Part shown: positions 8,834 to 20,400 of the stretch, piece by piece
Numbering within the stretch: position 1 is the first letter of the stretch
Layout: the number at the start of each line of letters is the position of its first letter
DNA from: Knoellia subterranea KCTC 19937
GTDB taxonomy: Bacteria; Actinomycetota; Actinomycetes; Actinomycetales; Dermatophilaceae
Direction: 5' to 3'
Length of the DNA: 64,000 nucleotides
NCBI RefSeq assembly: GCF_000768685.1
Contig: NZ_AVPK01000003.1
Coordinates: 248,001 to 312,000 of the forward strand
Program-made: the position numbers and the translations under genes
Notes under the pieces: model-generated
What the model saw: only the letters and a program-made list of their open reading frames with translations
Databases searched by the model: none
Told to the model about the DNA's origin: nothing

Positions 8834-9999
8834 GCCGTTCGCAACCGTTCGTCGACATCGACGCTCTCGAGTCGGCGACTGCGGGCCTCCCGGCTCCGCT
8901 CGTCACGGTCGACCTCGCGGCGTTCGACGCCAACGCCGACGACCTCGTGCGGCGTGCCGCCGGGCGTCCGATTCGCGTCGCGAGCAAGTCGGTGCGTTGT
9001 CGGACGCTGTTGCGTCGCGTCCTCGACCGACCCGGCTTCGCCGGGATCATGGCGTACGCCGTCCCCGAAGCCGTGTGGCTCGCTCGCCAGGGCTTCACGG
9101 ACGTCTTCGTGGCCTACCCGAGCGTGGACGCGGAGTGGATCCGGACGGTCGCGGAGGACGAGGCGCTGCGCTCCGAGATCACCCTCGCGGTCGACAGCGT
9201 GGAGCACGTCCGCTTCCTCGCCGACCTGCTCGGCGCGGACAGTGGCGTGCGAGTCGCGCTCGACGTCGACTGCTCCCTGCGCATCAAGGCCCTCCACCTC
9301 GGGGTGAGGCGTTCCCCGCTCCGCACTCCGGCCGACGCCCTCGCCGTGACCCGGGCTGGGCTCGACGCTGGGCTGCGAGTCGTCGGGCTCATGTTCTACG
9401 ACGCCCAGGTGGCCGGACTGCCCGATCGCGGTCCGCACCTGCGGCAGCTCAAGCAGCGATCGCTCGCTTCTCTCGCCGAACGCCGTGCCCCGTTGGTCGA
9501 GGCCGTCCGTGCTCTCACGGATCTCGAGTTCGTCAACGGTGGCGGCACGGGCAGCCTCGGACGCCTCGCCGCGGCCGACAGCCTCACCGAGTTCGCGGCG
9601 GGGTCGGGTCTCTACGGACCGACCCTCTTCGACGCCTACGACGACTTCAGCCCGCGGCCTGCGATGACCTACGCCCTCCCGGTGGTGAGGCGACCCGGGA
9701 AGGGGATCGTGACGGCATACAGCGGCGGTTATGTCGCCAGCGGCGAACCCGGCTGGACGCGCGTACCCAGCCCCGTCGGAAGAGCCCTCAAGCTGATCCG
9801 CACGGAAGCCGCCGGCGAGGTGCAGACTCCGCTGCGGGGTCGGGCCGCGGATGGCCTGGCCCTCGGCGATCGCGTGTGGATGCGCGGCGCGAAGGCGGGG
9901 GAGCTGCTCGAGCGGTTCGACCTCGTGCACCTCGTTGACCGGGGGCGGCTCGTGGAGACCGTCCCGAGCTACCGCGGAGAAGGACAGAACTTCGGATGA
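8830..9999 (+). CDS. PLP-dependent amino-acid deaminase/aldolase-like protein (alanine racemase N-terminal fold)
   Basis: A 389-residue protein of the fold-type III PLP group (alanine racemase, D-threonine aldolase and D-serine dehydratase-like). The N-terminal barrel begins LPAPLVTVDLAAFDANADDLVRRA, and the lysine in RVASKSVRC sits where the PLP Schiff base forms in this family. The C-terminal part (LGDRVWMRGAKAGELLERFDLVHLV) resembles the D-serine dehydratase-like domain with possible metal ligands. It overlaps both neighbours by 4 bases, in one operon with a GlxA-type regulator and a lactone oxidase. The reaction is likely on a D- or beta-hydroxy amino acid. Confidence 0.8.
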   Translation: MSRSQPFVDIDALESATAGLPAPLVTVDLAAFDANADDLVRRAAGRPIRVASKSVRCRTLLRRVLDRPGFAGIMAYAVPEAVWLARQGFTDVFVAYPSVDAEWIRTVAEDEALRSEITLAVDSVEHVRFLADLLGADSGVRVALDVDCSLRIKALHLGVRRSPLRTPADALAVTRAGLDAGLRVVGLMFYDAQVAGLPDRGPHLRQLKQRSLASLAERRAPLVEAVRALTDLEFVNGGGTGSLGRLAAADSLTEFAAGSGLYGPTLFDAYDDFSPRPAMTYALPVVRRPGKGIVTAYSGGYVASGEPGWTRVPSPVGRALKLIRTEAAGEVQTPLRGRAADGLALGDRVWMRGAKAGELLERFDLVHLVDRGRLVETVPSYRGEGQNFG

Positions 10000-11318
10000 G
10001 CACCACCGCCCCATCGTGGAGCAACTGGGCCGGCAATGTCACGGCGTCACCCTCCCGGGTCCACGAGCCCCGATCCGTCGAGGAAGTCGCTCACGCGGTG
10101 CAGCGCGCCGCCGACCGGGGTGAGCGCGTTCGGGTGGTCGGCGCCGGGCACTCGTTCACGCCGCTCGTGGCCACGGACGGGACGCTGCTGCGACTCACCC
10201 ACCTGTCGGGGATCCTTGACGTCGACCGCGCACGTGGGCGCGTGCGCGTCGCCGGTGGAACGCCTCTCCACGTCCTCAACCCGCTCCTCGACGGGCTCGG
10301 CCTCGCGCTGCCCAACCTCGGTGACATCGACCGGCAGTCCATCGCTGGTGCGATCGCCACGGGGACGCATGGGACGGGTGTGCGGTTGCAGGGCATCGCG
10401 GCGGCGGTGACCGGGCTGACGCTGGTACTCGCCGATGGATCCGTTGTCTCCGTTGGGGATTCGTCGGTCGGGGACGATGCGGAGTTGTTCCGGGCGGCGA
10501 CAGTTGGTCTGGGCGCTTTCGGGGTCGTGACGGAGGTGGAGTTGCAGTGCGTGCCGGCGTTCCGGCTGCGCGCGCTTGAGTCGCCCGCGCGACTGGGGGA
10601 GGTGCTCGACGGTTATGAGGCCCTCGTTGCGGAGCACGACCACGTGGACTTCCACTGGTTCCCGCACACGGATCGCGTTCTCCTGAAGCGCAATTCGCGG
10701 GTTGGCGCGGACGATCCCGGTCAGCCGCAGCCTCGCTGGCGGGAGTGGCTCGACGAGCAACTGCTGAGCAACACCGTCTACGAGGGGCTCAACCGAGTGG
10801 CGGCCTTGCGGCCCGGGGTCGTGCCGCGCCTCAACGCCGTGAGTTCGCGGGTCCTCGGGGCGAAGGAGTACACCGACACGTCGTGGAAGGTGTTCTGCAC
10901 CTCTCGAGATGTCCGCTTCCGGGAGTCGGAGTATGCCGTCCCGCCCGCTTCGCTGTCGGCTGTCGTCGGGGAGTTGCGCACCTGGATCGACAGCCACGAC
11001 GTGTCGCTGCCGTTCCCCGTCGAGGTGCGCTCGACGGGAGCCGACAACGTGTGGCTCTCCACGGCATACGAGCGTGAGAACGCGTATGTCGCGGTGCATC
11101 AGTACCACCGGATGGACGACGGGGGAGTGTTCGCCGCGTTCGAGGCGATCGTGCGCGAGCACGAGGGGCGGCCGCACTGGGGGAAGCTGCACACGTTGGT
11201 GGCTGAGGACTTTGCCAGGCTGTATCCGCGGTTCGGTGACGTGCAGCGAGTCCGCGACCGCGTCGACCCCGAGCGGCGGTTCAGGAACGAGCACCTCGCC
11301 CGCATCCTCGCCCCCTGA
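9996..11318 (+). CDS. D-arabinono-1,4-lactone / L-gulonolactone oxidase family protein
   Basis: A 440-residue FAD flavoprotein of the VAO/PCMH superfamily that oxidises aldonolactones. The N-terminal FAD domain shows RVRVVGAGHSFTPLV, whose GHS histidine is the usual covalent flavin site, then LGDIDRQSIAGAIATGTHGTG. The C-terminal ALO domain ends with HWGKLHTL and FGDVQRVRDRVDPERRFRNEHLARIL, the family's closing signature. ATG 9996 overlaps the previous stop. A 73-bp hairpin-bearing repeat starts two bases after the stop codon. The true substrate in bacteria of this group is uncertain. Confidence 0.88.
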   Translation: MSTTAPSWSNWAGNVTASPSRVHEPRSVEEVAHAVQRAADRGERVRVVGAGHSFTPLVATDGTLLRLTHLSGILDVDRARGRVRVAGGTPLHVLNPLLDGLGLALPNLGDIDRQSIAGAIATGTHGTGVRLQGIAAAVTGLTLVLADGSVVSVGDSSVGDDAELFRAATVGLGAFGVVTEVELQCVPAFRLRALESPARLGEVLDGYEALVAEHDHVDFHWFPHTDRVLLKRNSRVGADDPGQPQPRWREWLDEQLLSNTVYEGLNRVAALRPGVVPRLNAVSSRVLGAKEYTDTSWKVFCTSRDVRFRESEYAVPPASLSAVVGELRTWIDSHDVSLPFPVEVRSTGADNVWLSTAYERENAYVAVHQYHRMDDGGVFAAFEAIVREHEGRPHWGKLHTLVAEDFARLYPRFGDVQRVRDRVDPERRFRNEHLARILAP

Positions 11319-11320
11319 GC

Positions 11321-11393
11321 CCCAACTTTCCCGCCTGAAGTGGGTTTCTCTCGCTTCGCTTGATCGCCGCGGTCAAGCGAAGTGAGAAGTTGA
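11321..11393 (+). repeat. left 73-bp inverted repeat with internal hairpin
   Basis: Starts CCCAACTTTCCCGCC and carries an internal stem of CTTCGCTTGA against TCAAGCGAAG around a short GC loop. It is matched in opposite orientation at 12441-12513 with about three mismatches over 73 bp. It begins two bases after the lactone oxidase stop. Two readings remain: a transcription terminator repeated at two gene ends, or the terminal repeat of a mobile unit that carries the gene between them. Confidence 0.8.
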
Positions 11394-11495
11394 TCCAGCC
11401 TGGCGCTATCCACAGCCAGACGGAGCGTCCCGAGTTGTCCACAGATTCGCTTCAGGGGGGAGCGGCCTCAACGGTGGCGCGGTCACAGTCGTCGC

Positions 11496-12413
11496 ATGAC
11501 TTCACTCGAACCGCTTCTCCTCAACCTTGCCGCCGGGCAGCACGGCATGTTCACCACGGAACAGGCCCACCGCCTCGGGATGGACAAATCGGCGCTTGCC
11601 CGCGCCGTCGTCGACAAGGAGCTCCGTCATCCCATGAGATCCCTGTATGCCGTCTCCGACCTTGTCGATGAATCCTCACCTTTGGCTTGGCATCACCATT
11701 TGGCACGCGGGGCGCAACTGATCTACCCCGACGCAATGTTGGGCAGCGTGACCGCTGTGCTTGCGTATGACATCGCCGTGTGGGGGTGTGATCTGACCAA
11801 ACCCCAGGTCTTCCGGCCGATCAGTCGATCTACGGGCGTGCGCGGACTGCGTGTCCGACCGATGCGAGGTGAGGTTGGCGACTCCCCGTGGGGCAAGGCC
11901 GCTACTCCGGCCGACGCTCTCGTGCAGATGGCGATGGACCACGGCATCGAGGCCGGCGTCGTCAGTGCCGACGACGCGCTGCGCCGCGAGAAGGTCACCC
12001 AGGACGAGCTCAAGGGTGCCGTAGAGCGAGTGGAGAACTGGCCCGACGCACACAAGGCTCGCTCGATGCTCGCTCTGTGCTCCGGCCTGCGAGAGTCCGT
12101 TGGCGAGTCACGGTGCGGGATTGCCCTGGAACTCGCCGGCATTCGGGTGACGCCTCAGGTCGAGATCAAGGACGCTTTCGGGAAGCTCGTCGGGCGCGTG
12201 GACTTCCTTGTCGAGGGAACGAAGGTCATCGTCGAGTTCGATGGAAAGGTGAAGTTCGAGTCGGGTAATCCTGAAGTGCTCTGGGCGGAGAAGACGCGCG
12301 AGGATCGACTGCGCCGACTGGGCTACACAGTTGTCAGGCTCACCTGGGCCGACCTTGAGAGGCCCGGAGCCGTGGCGGCCAAGGTGCAGGCAGCGATCCG
12401 CGACGCCGCCTGA
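11496..12413 (+). CDS. AbiEi-like winged-helix + DUF559 endonuclease-like protein
   Basis: A 305-residue protein. The first 70 residues (GMFTTEQAHRLGMDKSALARAVVDKELRHPMRSLYAVSD) match the winged-helix domain of AbiEi-type antitoxins. The C-terminal 100 residues (IRVTPQVEIKDAFGKLVGRVDFLVEGTKVIVEFDGKVKF, then REDRLRRLGYTVVRLTWADL) match DUF559/Vsr-like PD-(D/E)xK nuclease folds with the D-x-EFDGK core. No AbiEii toxin follows. The gene sits alone between two 73-bp inverted repeats and uses more AT-ending codons than its neighbours, which suggests transfer. Such proteins are common and usually uncharacterised in actinobacteria; a defence or DNA-repair role is only a guess. Confidence 0.75.
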   Translation: MTSLEPLLLNLAAGQHGMFTTEQAHRLGMDKSALARAVVDKELRHPMRSLYAVSDLVDESSPLAWHHHLARGAQLIYPDAMLGSVTAVLAYDIAVWGCDLTKPQVFRPISRSTGVRGLRVRPMRGEVGDSPWGKAATPADALVQMAMDHGIEAGVVSADDALRREKVTQDELKGAVERVENWPDAHKARSMLALCSGLRESVGESRCGIALELAGIRVTPQVEIKDAFGKLVGRVDFLVEGTKVIVEFDGKVKFESGNPEVLWAEKTREDRLRRLGYTVVRLTWADLERPGAVAAKVQAAIRDAA

Positions 12414-12440
12414 TTGACCGACTGACCTGCGCGCGCTGCA

Positions 12441-12513
12441 TCAAACTCTCACTTCGCTTGACCGCGGCGATCAAGCGAAGTGAGAGAAACCCACTTCAGG
12501 CGGGAAAGTTGGG
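12441..12513 (-). repeat. right 73-bp inverted repeat with internal hairpin
   Basis: Mirror copy of 11321-11393. Here the inner stem CTCTCACTTCGCTTGA/TCAAGCGAAGTGAGAG is 16 bp and perfect. On the minus strand it begins five bases after the rarD stop, so each copy lies directly behind a gene that points into the unit. That geometry supports a terminator role; the 73-bp similarity over and beyond the stem is more than a terminator needs. Confidence 0.8.
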
Positions 12514-12518
12514 ACGGG

Positions 12519-13484
12519 TCAGGGGCAGGGTTCGGTGGTGGCGAGCTCGGGGTCGCGCCCGGCCACCCGACGCGAACGCCGGACGACCCGGGCCTGGCGC
12601 ACGGAGTCCACGGTGAGCAGCACCAAGGCCACCCAGACGATGCCGAAGCCAACCCACAGCGCGCCCGACACATGTTCCCCGAGCAGCAGGACGCCGCACA
12701 GCAACTGCAGCACCGGCGTGATGAACTGCACCAGCCCGATCGTCACGAGCGGCACCCGCCGAGCAGCAGCGGCAAAGAACAGCAACGGGATCGCGGTGAC
12801 GACACCGGCAGCGACGAGCAGCCCCGTGTGCACGCCACCCTCGGACCCGAACGTCAACGAGTCGCGCCCCGCCAGCACGAACAGCACCACCACGGCAATC
12901 GGCGCGAGCACCGTCGTCTCCGCAGCCAGCGAATGCATCGCATCCAGCGACGCGCCGATCCGCTTCTTCACCAGCCCGTAGAACGCGAACGTGAACGCGA
13001 GCGACAGTGCGATCCACGGGAACTCGCCACCCGCGACGGCCAAATACACGGCTCCCAAAGCACCGACGACGACCGCCGCCCACTGGAGCGACCGCAACCG
13101 TTCGCGCAGCACGACGACTCCCAACCCCACCGTGACGATCGGGTTGAGGAAGTAGCCGAGTGCCGCGGCATACGTCCGCCCGGTCAGGACGGCGAGGACG
13201 TAGACGACCCAGTTCACCGCGATGAGCAGGGCCGCGAGCGTCAGCCCACCGGCCAGCCGCGGCCGCCGCACGACCGAGCGCACCCATCGCAGGTCGCGCC
13301 GCACGAGCAGCACGAGCGCGCAGAACGCGAGCGTCCAGAGGATCCGGTGCGCGAAGATCTCGAACGCACCCGACGGCTTCAGCGCGTGGAAGTAGAGCGG
13401 GAAGAGGCCCCAGATGCCATAGGCGGCAAACGCGTATGCCGTGCCGCGGCGAACCTCGTTGTCGTCACCTTCCAGCGGAGTCAC
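12519..13484 (-). CDS. rarD: EamA-family transporter RarD
   Basis: A 10-helix drug/metabolite transporter. The N-terminus RRGTAYAFAAYGIWGLFPLYFHAL and the following AHRILWTLAF are the typical RarD opening, and NPIVTVGLGVVVLRERL plus LVQFITPVLQLLCGVLLLGE are the EamA repeats' conserved helices. I choose GTG 13484 (321 residues, eight bases from the korB stop); an ATG at 13541 would read through the korB 3' end and adds a tail not seen in the family. Function is possibly export of small hydrophobic compounds; the name is historical (chloramphenicol sensitivity). Confidence 0.85.
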   Translation of the reverse strand: MTPLEGDDNEVRRGTAYAFAAYGIWGLFPLYFHALKPSGAFEIFAHRILWTLAFCALVLLVRRDLRWVRSVVRRPRLAGGLTLAALLIAVNWVVYVLAVLTGRTYAAALGYFLNPIVTVGLGVVVLRERLRSLQWAAVVVGALGAVYLAVAGGEFPWIALSLAFTFAFYGLVKKRIGASLDAMHSLAAETTVLAPIAVVVLFVLAGRDSLTFGSEGGVHTGLLVAAGVVTAIPLLFFAAAARRVPLVTIGLVQFITPVLQLLCGVLLLGEHVSGALWVGFGIVWVALVLLTVDSVRQARVVRRSRRVAGRDPELATTEPCP

Positions 13485-13491
13485 CGTCGGG

Positions 13492-14618
13492 TCACGCGAC
13501 CGTCCAGGAGTCGCGGCCACGGAGGAGCGCCGCGAGGTCATCGTCGGTCGCCGGTCCGCCAGCCGTGTCGATGGCGGACCGAACCTGCGCCCGCACCCCG
13601 TCGTCGTAGGTCGGACGCGACACCGAGCGGAAGATGCCCATCGGCACGTGCGTCATCTCGGGGGAGTCGAGCCGCGACAACGCGAACGCCTGGCTCGGGT
13701 CCTCGGCGCCGGCGTCGTGGACGACGACCTCGAGGTCCTCGGCCTCCACGGAAGCGGCGGCGACGAACTCGAGGCGACCACCCGGCATACGCACCAACGT
13801 CTTTCGGTCGTCCTCGGGGCCGACCTGCACCGGCTCCCCGTCGCGCAGGTGGACGACGCGCGCCTCCTGCTGGGAGCGATCCTTGATGAGGTCGAAGGCG
13901 CCGTCGTTGAAGATCGGGCAGTTCTGGTAGATCTCGACGAGCGACGTGCCCCGGTGCTCGGCGGCGGCGCGCAGGATGCCGGTGAGGTGCTGCCGGTCGC
14001 TGTCCATCGTGCGCGCCACGAACGTCGCCTCGGCGCCGAGCGCGAGCGACACGGGGTTGAACGGCTGGTCGACCGACCCCATCGGCGTGGACTTCGTGAC
14101 CTGGCCGACGCGCGACGTGGGGGAGTACTGGCCCTTGGTCAGCCCGTAGATCTCGTTGTTGAACAGCAGGATCGTGAGGTTGACGTTGCGACGCAGGGCG
14201 TGGATGAGGTGGTTGCCACCGATCGACAGTGCGTCACCGTCACCGGTCACGACCCAGACGTTCTGGTCCGGGCGCGACGTCGCGAGGCCGGTCGCGATCG
14301 ACGGCGCACGGCCGTGGATCGAGTGCATGCCGTAGGTGTCGAGGTAGTACGGGAAGCGGCTCGAGCAGCCGATGCCCGACACGAACGTGATGTTCTCGCG
14401 CTTGAGTCCGAGCTCGGGCAGGAAGCCCTGCACCGCCGCGAGGATCGCGTAGTCACCGCAACCCGGGCACCAGCGCACCTCCTGGTCGGAGGTGAACTCC
14501 TTCTTGGTCTGCTTTGCGGCGTCAGGGGCAAGCAGCGGTATGCCGGCCAGCCCGCTCGGGCGGGCGGCTGCGCCGTTCGTGGTGGTCGCGTCCGGGGTGG
14601 TCCGGTTCTCGACGGTGG

Positions 14619-14622
<4 letters not shown>
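13492..14622 (-). CDS. korB: 2-oxoacid:ferredoxin oxidoreductase subunit beta
   Basis: A 376-residue thiamine-diphosphate-binding subunit. WCPGCGDYAILAA near residue 52 is the conserved Cys motif of the KorB type, GIGCSSRFPYY and the TPP motif GDGDALSIGGNHLIHALRRNVNLTILLFNN follow, then YGLTKGQYSPTS. With KorA it oxidatively decarboxylates 2-oxoglutarate or another 2-oxoacid to the CoA thioester, reducing ferredoxin. It overlaps korA by 4 bases (ATGA) and is followed by rarD. No separate ferredoxin gene is visible nearby. Confidence 0.93.
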
Positions 14623-16487
<1,865 letters not shown>

Positions 16488-16707
16488 GAACACCTGACTC
16501 GAGAGACGTCCGTCGGGCCTGATTCTGTGATACCCGCCGTTCACTCCATCGTACGACCGAGGTAAGGCAAGGCTATGGAGGTGTCCACGATCCAATGACG
16601 GGTGTTGATCGCGTGGGGAACGTCCCCGAGGGCGGGGTGCCTCGGATCCTGAGACGATGGGCGCACCTCGGGTGAAGGTCACCCGATCGTGGTCGTCCGG
16701 GGTTGGG
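16488..16707. other. 220-bp gap upstream of korA
   Basis: Divergent spacing between korA (minus) and the broken lipoprotein gene (plus). It should hold the korAB promoter. I see the Shine-Dalgarno of korA at its left edge and no convincing hairpin, operator or small gene in the rest. Confidence 0.4.
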
Positions 16708-17096
16708 ATGAGCGTGGGGACGAGGATGCGCACGAAGGTGCGGATGCAAGTTACGAGTGCAGCGGCAGTCGCGGCTCTGGTGATGGGCACCAGTGGATGC
16801 GACGGTGGTGCGGAGCGGCGCGAAGGGTCCCATCGTCGACGCCGATTGGCCCAAGGCGTGGAAGGCGGTTCAGGACGTCGCTGGCAAGCGTGGCTTCGGC
16901 GACCCTCACCTCGTCGTCGACAAGCCCGGGCACCACGTCGCCTCGCTCTACGACGCCGACGGTGCCGAGCTGTCGATCGGGACGAAGGTCAACACCGTCC
17001 TGTCGATCGATGGGGCCTGCCACCTCGGGTGACCCGCAGGTCGTGACCGTGACGTGCCCTCGGGACGGACACCTCTTGTTCACCTGCGGTGGCTAG
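16708..17096 (+). pseudogene. degenerate lipoprotein gene with two apparent frameshifts
   Basis: Three pieces of one plausible protein lie in three successive frames. Frame 1 gives a lipoprotein signal, MRTKVRMQVTSAAAVAALVM then GTSGC (Cys codon at 16798-16800). Frame 2 continues from about 16810 with PIVDADWPKAWKAVQDVAGKRGFGDPHLVVDKPG and ends at a TGA at 17032. Frame 3 resumes at about 17030 with DPQVVTVTCPRDGHLLFTCGG and ends at TAG 17096. The core resembles LppA-like actinobacterial lipoproteins as I remember them. Either two indels have broken the gene or the sequence has errors; resequencing would decide. It lies just upstream of nuoA. Confidence 0.55.
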
Positions 17097-17099
17097 GCT
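17094..17099 (+). promoter_or_regulatory. TAGGCT -10-like element before nuoA
   Basis: TAGGCT ends 7 nt before the nuoA ATG, and there is no Shine-Dalgarno in between. If used as a -10 box, transcription would start at or within a base or two of the ATG, giving a leaderless mRNA. The same spacing is seen before nuoB, nuoC and nuoH. Confidence 0.45.
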
Positions 17100-17106
17100 G
17101 CCCGCC

Positions 17107-17466
17107 ATGACCGGATACGTTGCCGCTGCCGCCGTGCTGGCGACCGGCATCCTGCTCGTGATCGCCGCGTCGGGTGCGCGCCGGCTCCTGGCCCCCCGCG
17201 CGGCAACCGCCGCCAAACTCACGACCTACGAGTCCGGTGTCGACCCGGTCGGAGAGGGCTGGGCACAGAGTCAGGTCCGCTACCTGTCCTACGCCTTCCT
17301 CTACGTCGTCTTCGCGGTCGACGCGGTCTATCTCTTCCCGTGGGCCTACGTCCTGCGCGACAGCAACCTCGGCGTCGCCTCGCTCGTCGAGATCGCGGTC
17401 TTCATCGGCATCATCGTCATCGGCCTGCTCCACGCGGCCCGTCGCGGACTGCTTCGCTGGACGTGA
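17107..17466 (+). CDS. nuoA: NADH-quinone oxidoreductase subunit A (second cluster)
   Basis: A 119-residue three-helix membrane subunit of complex I. Family marks are KLTTYESGVDPVGEGW (the conserved E-x-G loop) followed by QVRYLSYAFLYVVFAVDAVYLFPWA with its conserved acidic residue in helix 2, and VEIAVFIGIIVIGLLHAARRG in helix 3. ATG 17107 is chosen over 17089 because of the family N-terminus. It starts a second nuo set whose next gene, nuoB, is displaced by two unrelated genes. The stop overlaps the following GTG. Confidence 0.93.
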   Translation: MTGYVAAAAVLATGILLVIAASGARRLLAPRAATAAKLTTYESGVDPVGEGWAQSQVRYLSYAFLYVVFAVDAVYLFPWAYVLRDSNLGVASLVEIAVFIGIIVIGLLHAARRGLLRWT

Positions 17467-20400
17467 CCGATCCGCTCCTCAGGGGAGGTGAGGCTCCGGA
17501 CCCGCGCACCCTCGTCGATATCCTGCGCGCCACGATCGAGGCGCACCCCGACGCTCCGGCCATCGACAACGGCACCAGTGTCCTGACCTACGGCGAGTTC
17601 GCCGACGCCGCCGAGGAGGTCTCGGACGCCCTCCGAGCCGCGGGTGTCGAGCGCGGCGACCGCGTCGGCATCCGCATCCCGAGCGGGACCCTCGACCTCT
17701 ACGTCGCCATCGCCGGCATCCTCTACACCGGTGCCGCCTATGTGCCCGTCGACTTCGACGACCCCGATGAGCGGGCCCGGGTCGTCTTCGGGGAGGCCGA
17801 CGTCGCGGCGGTGATCACCACGGATCTCGTCGTGCGCGCTGTCGGCGAGCACCCGGCATACGAGAGCAGTGACGACGCGCCGCCACGCGAGGATCCGACG
17901 ACGGAGGACGACGCCTGGATCATCTTCACGTCCGGCTCGACCGGCACCCCCAAGGGCGTCGCGGTCACGAACCGCAACGCCGCAGCCTTTGTCGATGCCG
18001 AGTCGCGAATGTTCCTGCAGGACAGGTCACTTGGTCCGGGAGATCGGGTCATGGCCGGGCTCTCCGTCGCATTCGACGCGAGCTGTGAGGAGATGTGGCT
18101 GGCGTGGCGCTACGGCGCATGCCTCGTCCCCGCGCCCCGTTCGCTCGTGCGGTCGGGTGTCGAACTCGGACCATGGCTCACCGCCAACGGCATCACCGTC
18201 GTCTCGACCGTCCCGACCCTCGTCGCGCTGTGGCCGACCGAGGCGCTCGCGGCAGTGCGCCTCCTCATCCTCGGCGGCGAGGCCTGCCCGCCCGAGATCG
18301 GCGCACGCCTCGCCAACGAGAACCGCGAGGTCTGGAACACCTACGGCCCGACCGAGGCCACGGTCGTCGCGTGCGGCGCCCAGCTCGACGGGACGCCGCC
18401 GGTGCGGATCGGCCTGCCGCTCGCAGGCTGGGACCTCGCCGTCGTCGACGAGGCCGGCAATCCCGTCCCCGAAGGTGAGAGCGGCCAGCTCATCATCGGC
18501 GGCGTCGGTCTCGCCCGATACCTCGACGAGGCGAAGGACAAAGCGGCGTATGCCGCGATGCCCACCTTGGGCTGGGACCGCGCCTACCGCTCGGGAGACA
18601 TGGTTCGGCGGGACTCCGCCGGGCTCGTGTTCCTCGGGCGGATCGACGACCAGGTCAAGGTCGGTGGTCGACGGATCGAGCTCGGCGAGATCGACTCCGC
18701 CCTGCTGTCCCTGCCCGGGGTGAGTGGCGCGGCAGCCGCCGTGCGCAGGAGCGAGGCAGGCAACACCCTGCTCGTCGGCTACGTCACGGTCGAGGACGGG
18801 TTCGACACCAAGGCATCGGCCGAGTCGCTGCGCCAGTCGATGCCGGCTGCACTCGTGCCCCGTCTCGCGGTCGTCGACACGCTGCCGACGCGCACCTCGG
18901 GCAAGATCGACCGCGACGCCCTGCCGTGGCCGCTCCCGTCCGCGACGTCTGCCCCGGGCGCCGGTGCGGGAGCCGACGCGAGCGACACCGCCGGTTGGGT
19001 ATCCGGACTGTGGGCGAGCATCCTCGGTGGCCCGCCCGGAGACCCCGACGAGGACTTCTTCGACGTCGGCGGTGGGTCCCTCAGTGCCGCTCAGCTCGTG
19101 AGCCGCCTGCGGGAGCGGTTCCCGGAGGTGACGGTCGCCGACATCTATGAGAACTCCTCTCTCGCAACGCTTTCGGCCGCGCTGGACGAGATGGAGACCC
19201 CCACCGGTCGACTCAACCGCGACGTTCCCCCGGTGCCGGGCAAGACGCAGGCGGCTCAGATCCTCGCGACCGTGGCGCTGCGCAGCATCGCCGGACTGCG
19301 GTGGCTCACCTGGATCGGTCTCGGCAATGCGGTGGCACGCAATCTCTTCGACCTCACGTGGTTGCCGACGGTGCACTGGTGGTGGCTGGCCCTGGGGTGG
19401 CTGCTCCTGATCTTCCCCATCGGACGAATGGCCCTGTCCGCGTTGGGTGCTCGCATCCTGCTGCGCGGACTGACGCCGGGCGAGTATCCCCGTGGCGGCG
19501 CCGTCCACCTCCGCATCTGGCTGGCGGAGCGGCTCGTCGACGAACTCGGTGCGACGAATCTGTCGGGTGCGCCGTTCATCAAGGTCTATGCACGGTGGCT
19601 CGGCGCGCGCATCGCCAAGGACGTGGACCTCCACACCGTGCCGCCCGTGACCGGCATGCTCGACCTCGGCCCCGGCGCATCGATCGAGCCCGAGGTCGAC
19701 CTGCGCGGGCATTGGATCGACGGGGCCAAGCTCCTCGTGGGTCCGGTGCGGGTGCGTGCGGGGGCACGGGTCGGTGCGCGTTCGACCCTGCTGCCCGGTG
19801 CGGATATCGGCAAGCGTGCCGAGGTGGCACCGGGGTCGGCCGTCTTCGGCGCGGTGCCGGACGAGGAGTCCTGGTCCGGGGCCCCTGCCGAGCCGTCGGG
19901 CGCAGCGCGTGGCCCCTGGCACGACGCCGTCGCACCGAACCGTCCGGTCTGGCAGATCGCGTATGCCGTGTCGGCCGTTCTCGTTGCCCTCCTGCCGGTC
20001 GCCGCGACCCTGATCGGCGCCACCGTGGTGCTCTCACCGTTGTCCGCGACGACGTCCATCGGTGACGCGCTCAGGACAGCGCTGCTGTGGATCCCGGTCG
20101 CGGTGACCGCCGGCTTCGTGGCCCTCGCCCTCCTCGTCCTCGTGCTCGTCCGGCTGCTCTCGATCGGGCTCCACGCCGGCGCGCACCCGGTCCACGGGAG
20201 GCAGGCCTGGCAGGCGTGGACGACCTTGCGCATCCTCGACGACGCCCGGACGTGGCTCTTCCCGCTCTATTCGAGCTCGCTCACGCCGGCGTGGTTGCGC
20301 GGTCTGGGCGCCGACCTCGGGCCCGACGTCGAGGCGTCGACCGTGCTGCTCATCCCGAAGTTCGCCCGGGTCGGTGAGGGAGCGTTCCTCGCCGACGACA

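Noticed and set aside
11496-12413. Complete AbiE type IV toxin-antitoxin system
   Set aside because: Only an AbiEi-like N-terminal domain is present, fused to a nuclease-like domain; no nucleotidyltransferase toxin (AbiEii) lies next to it.
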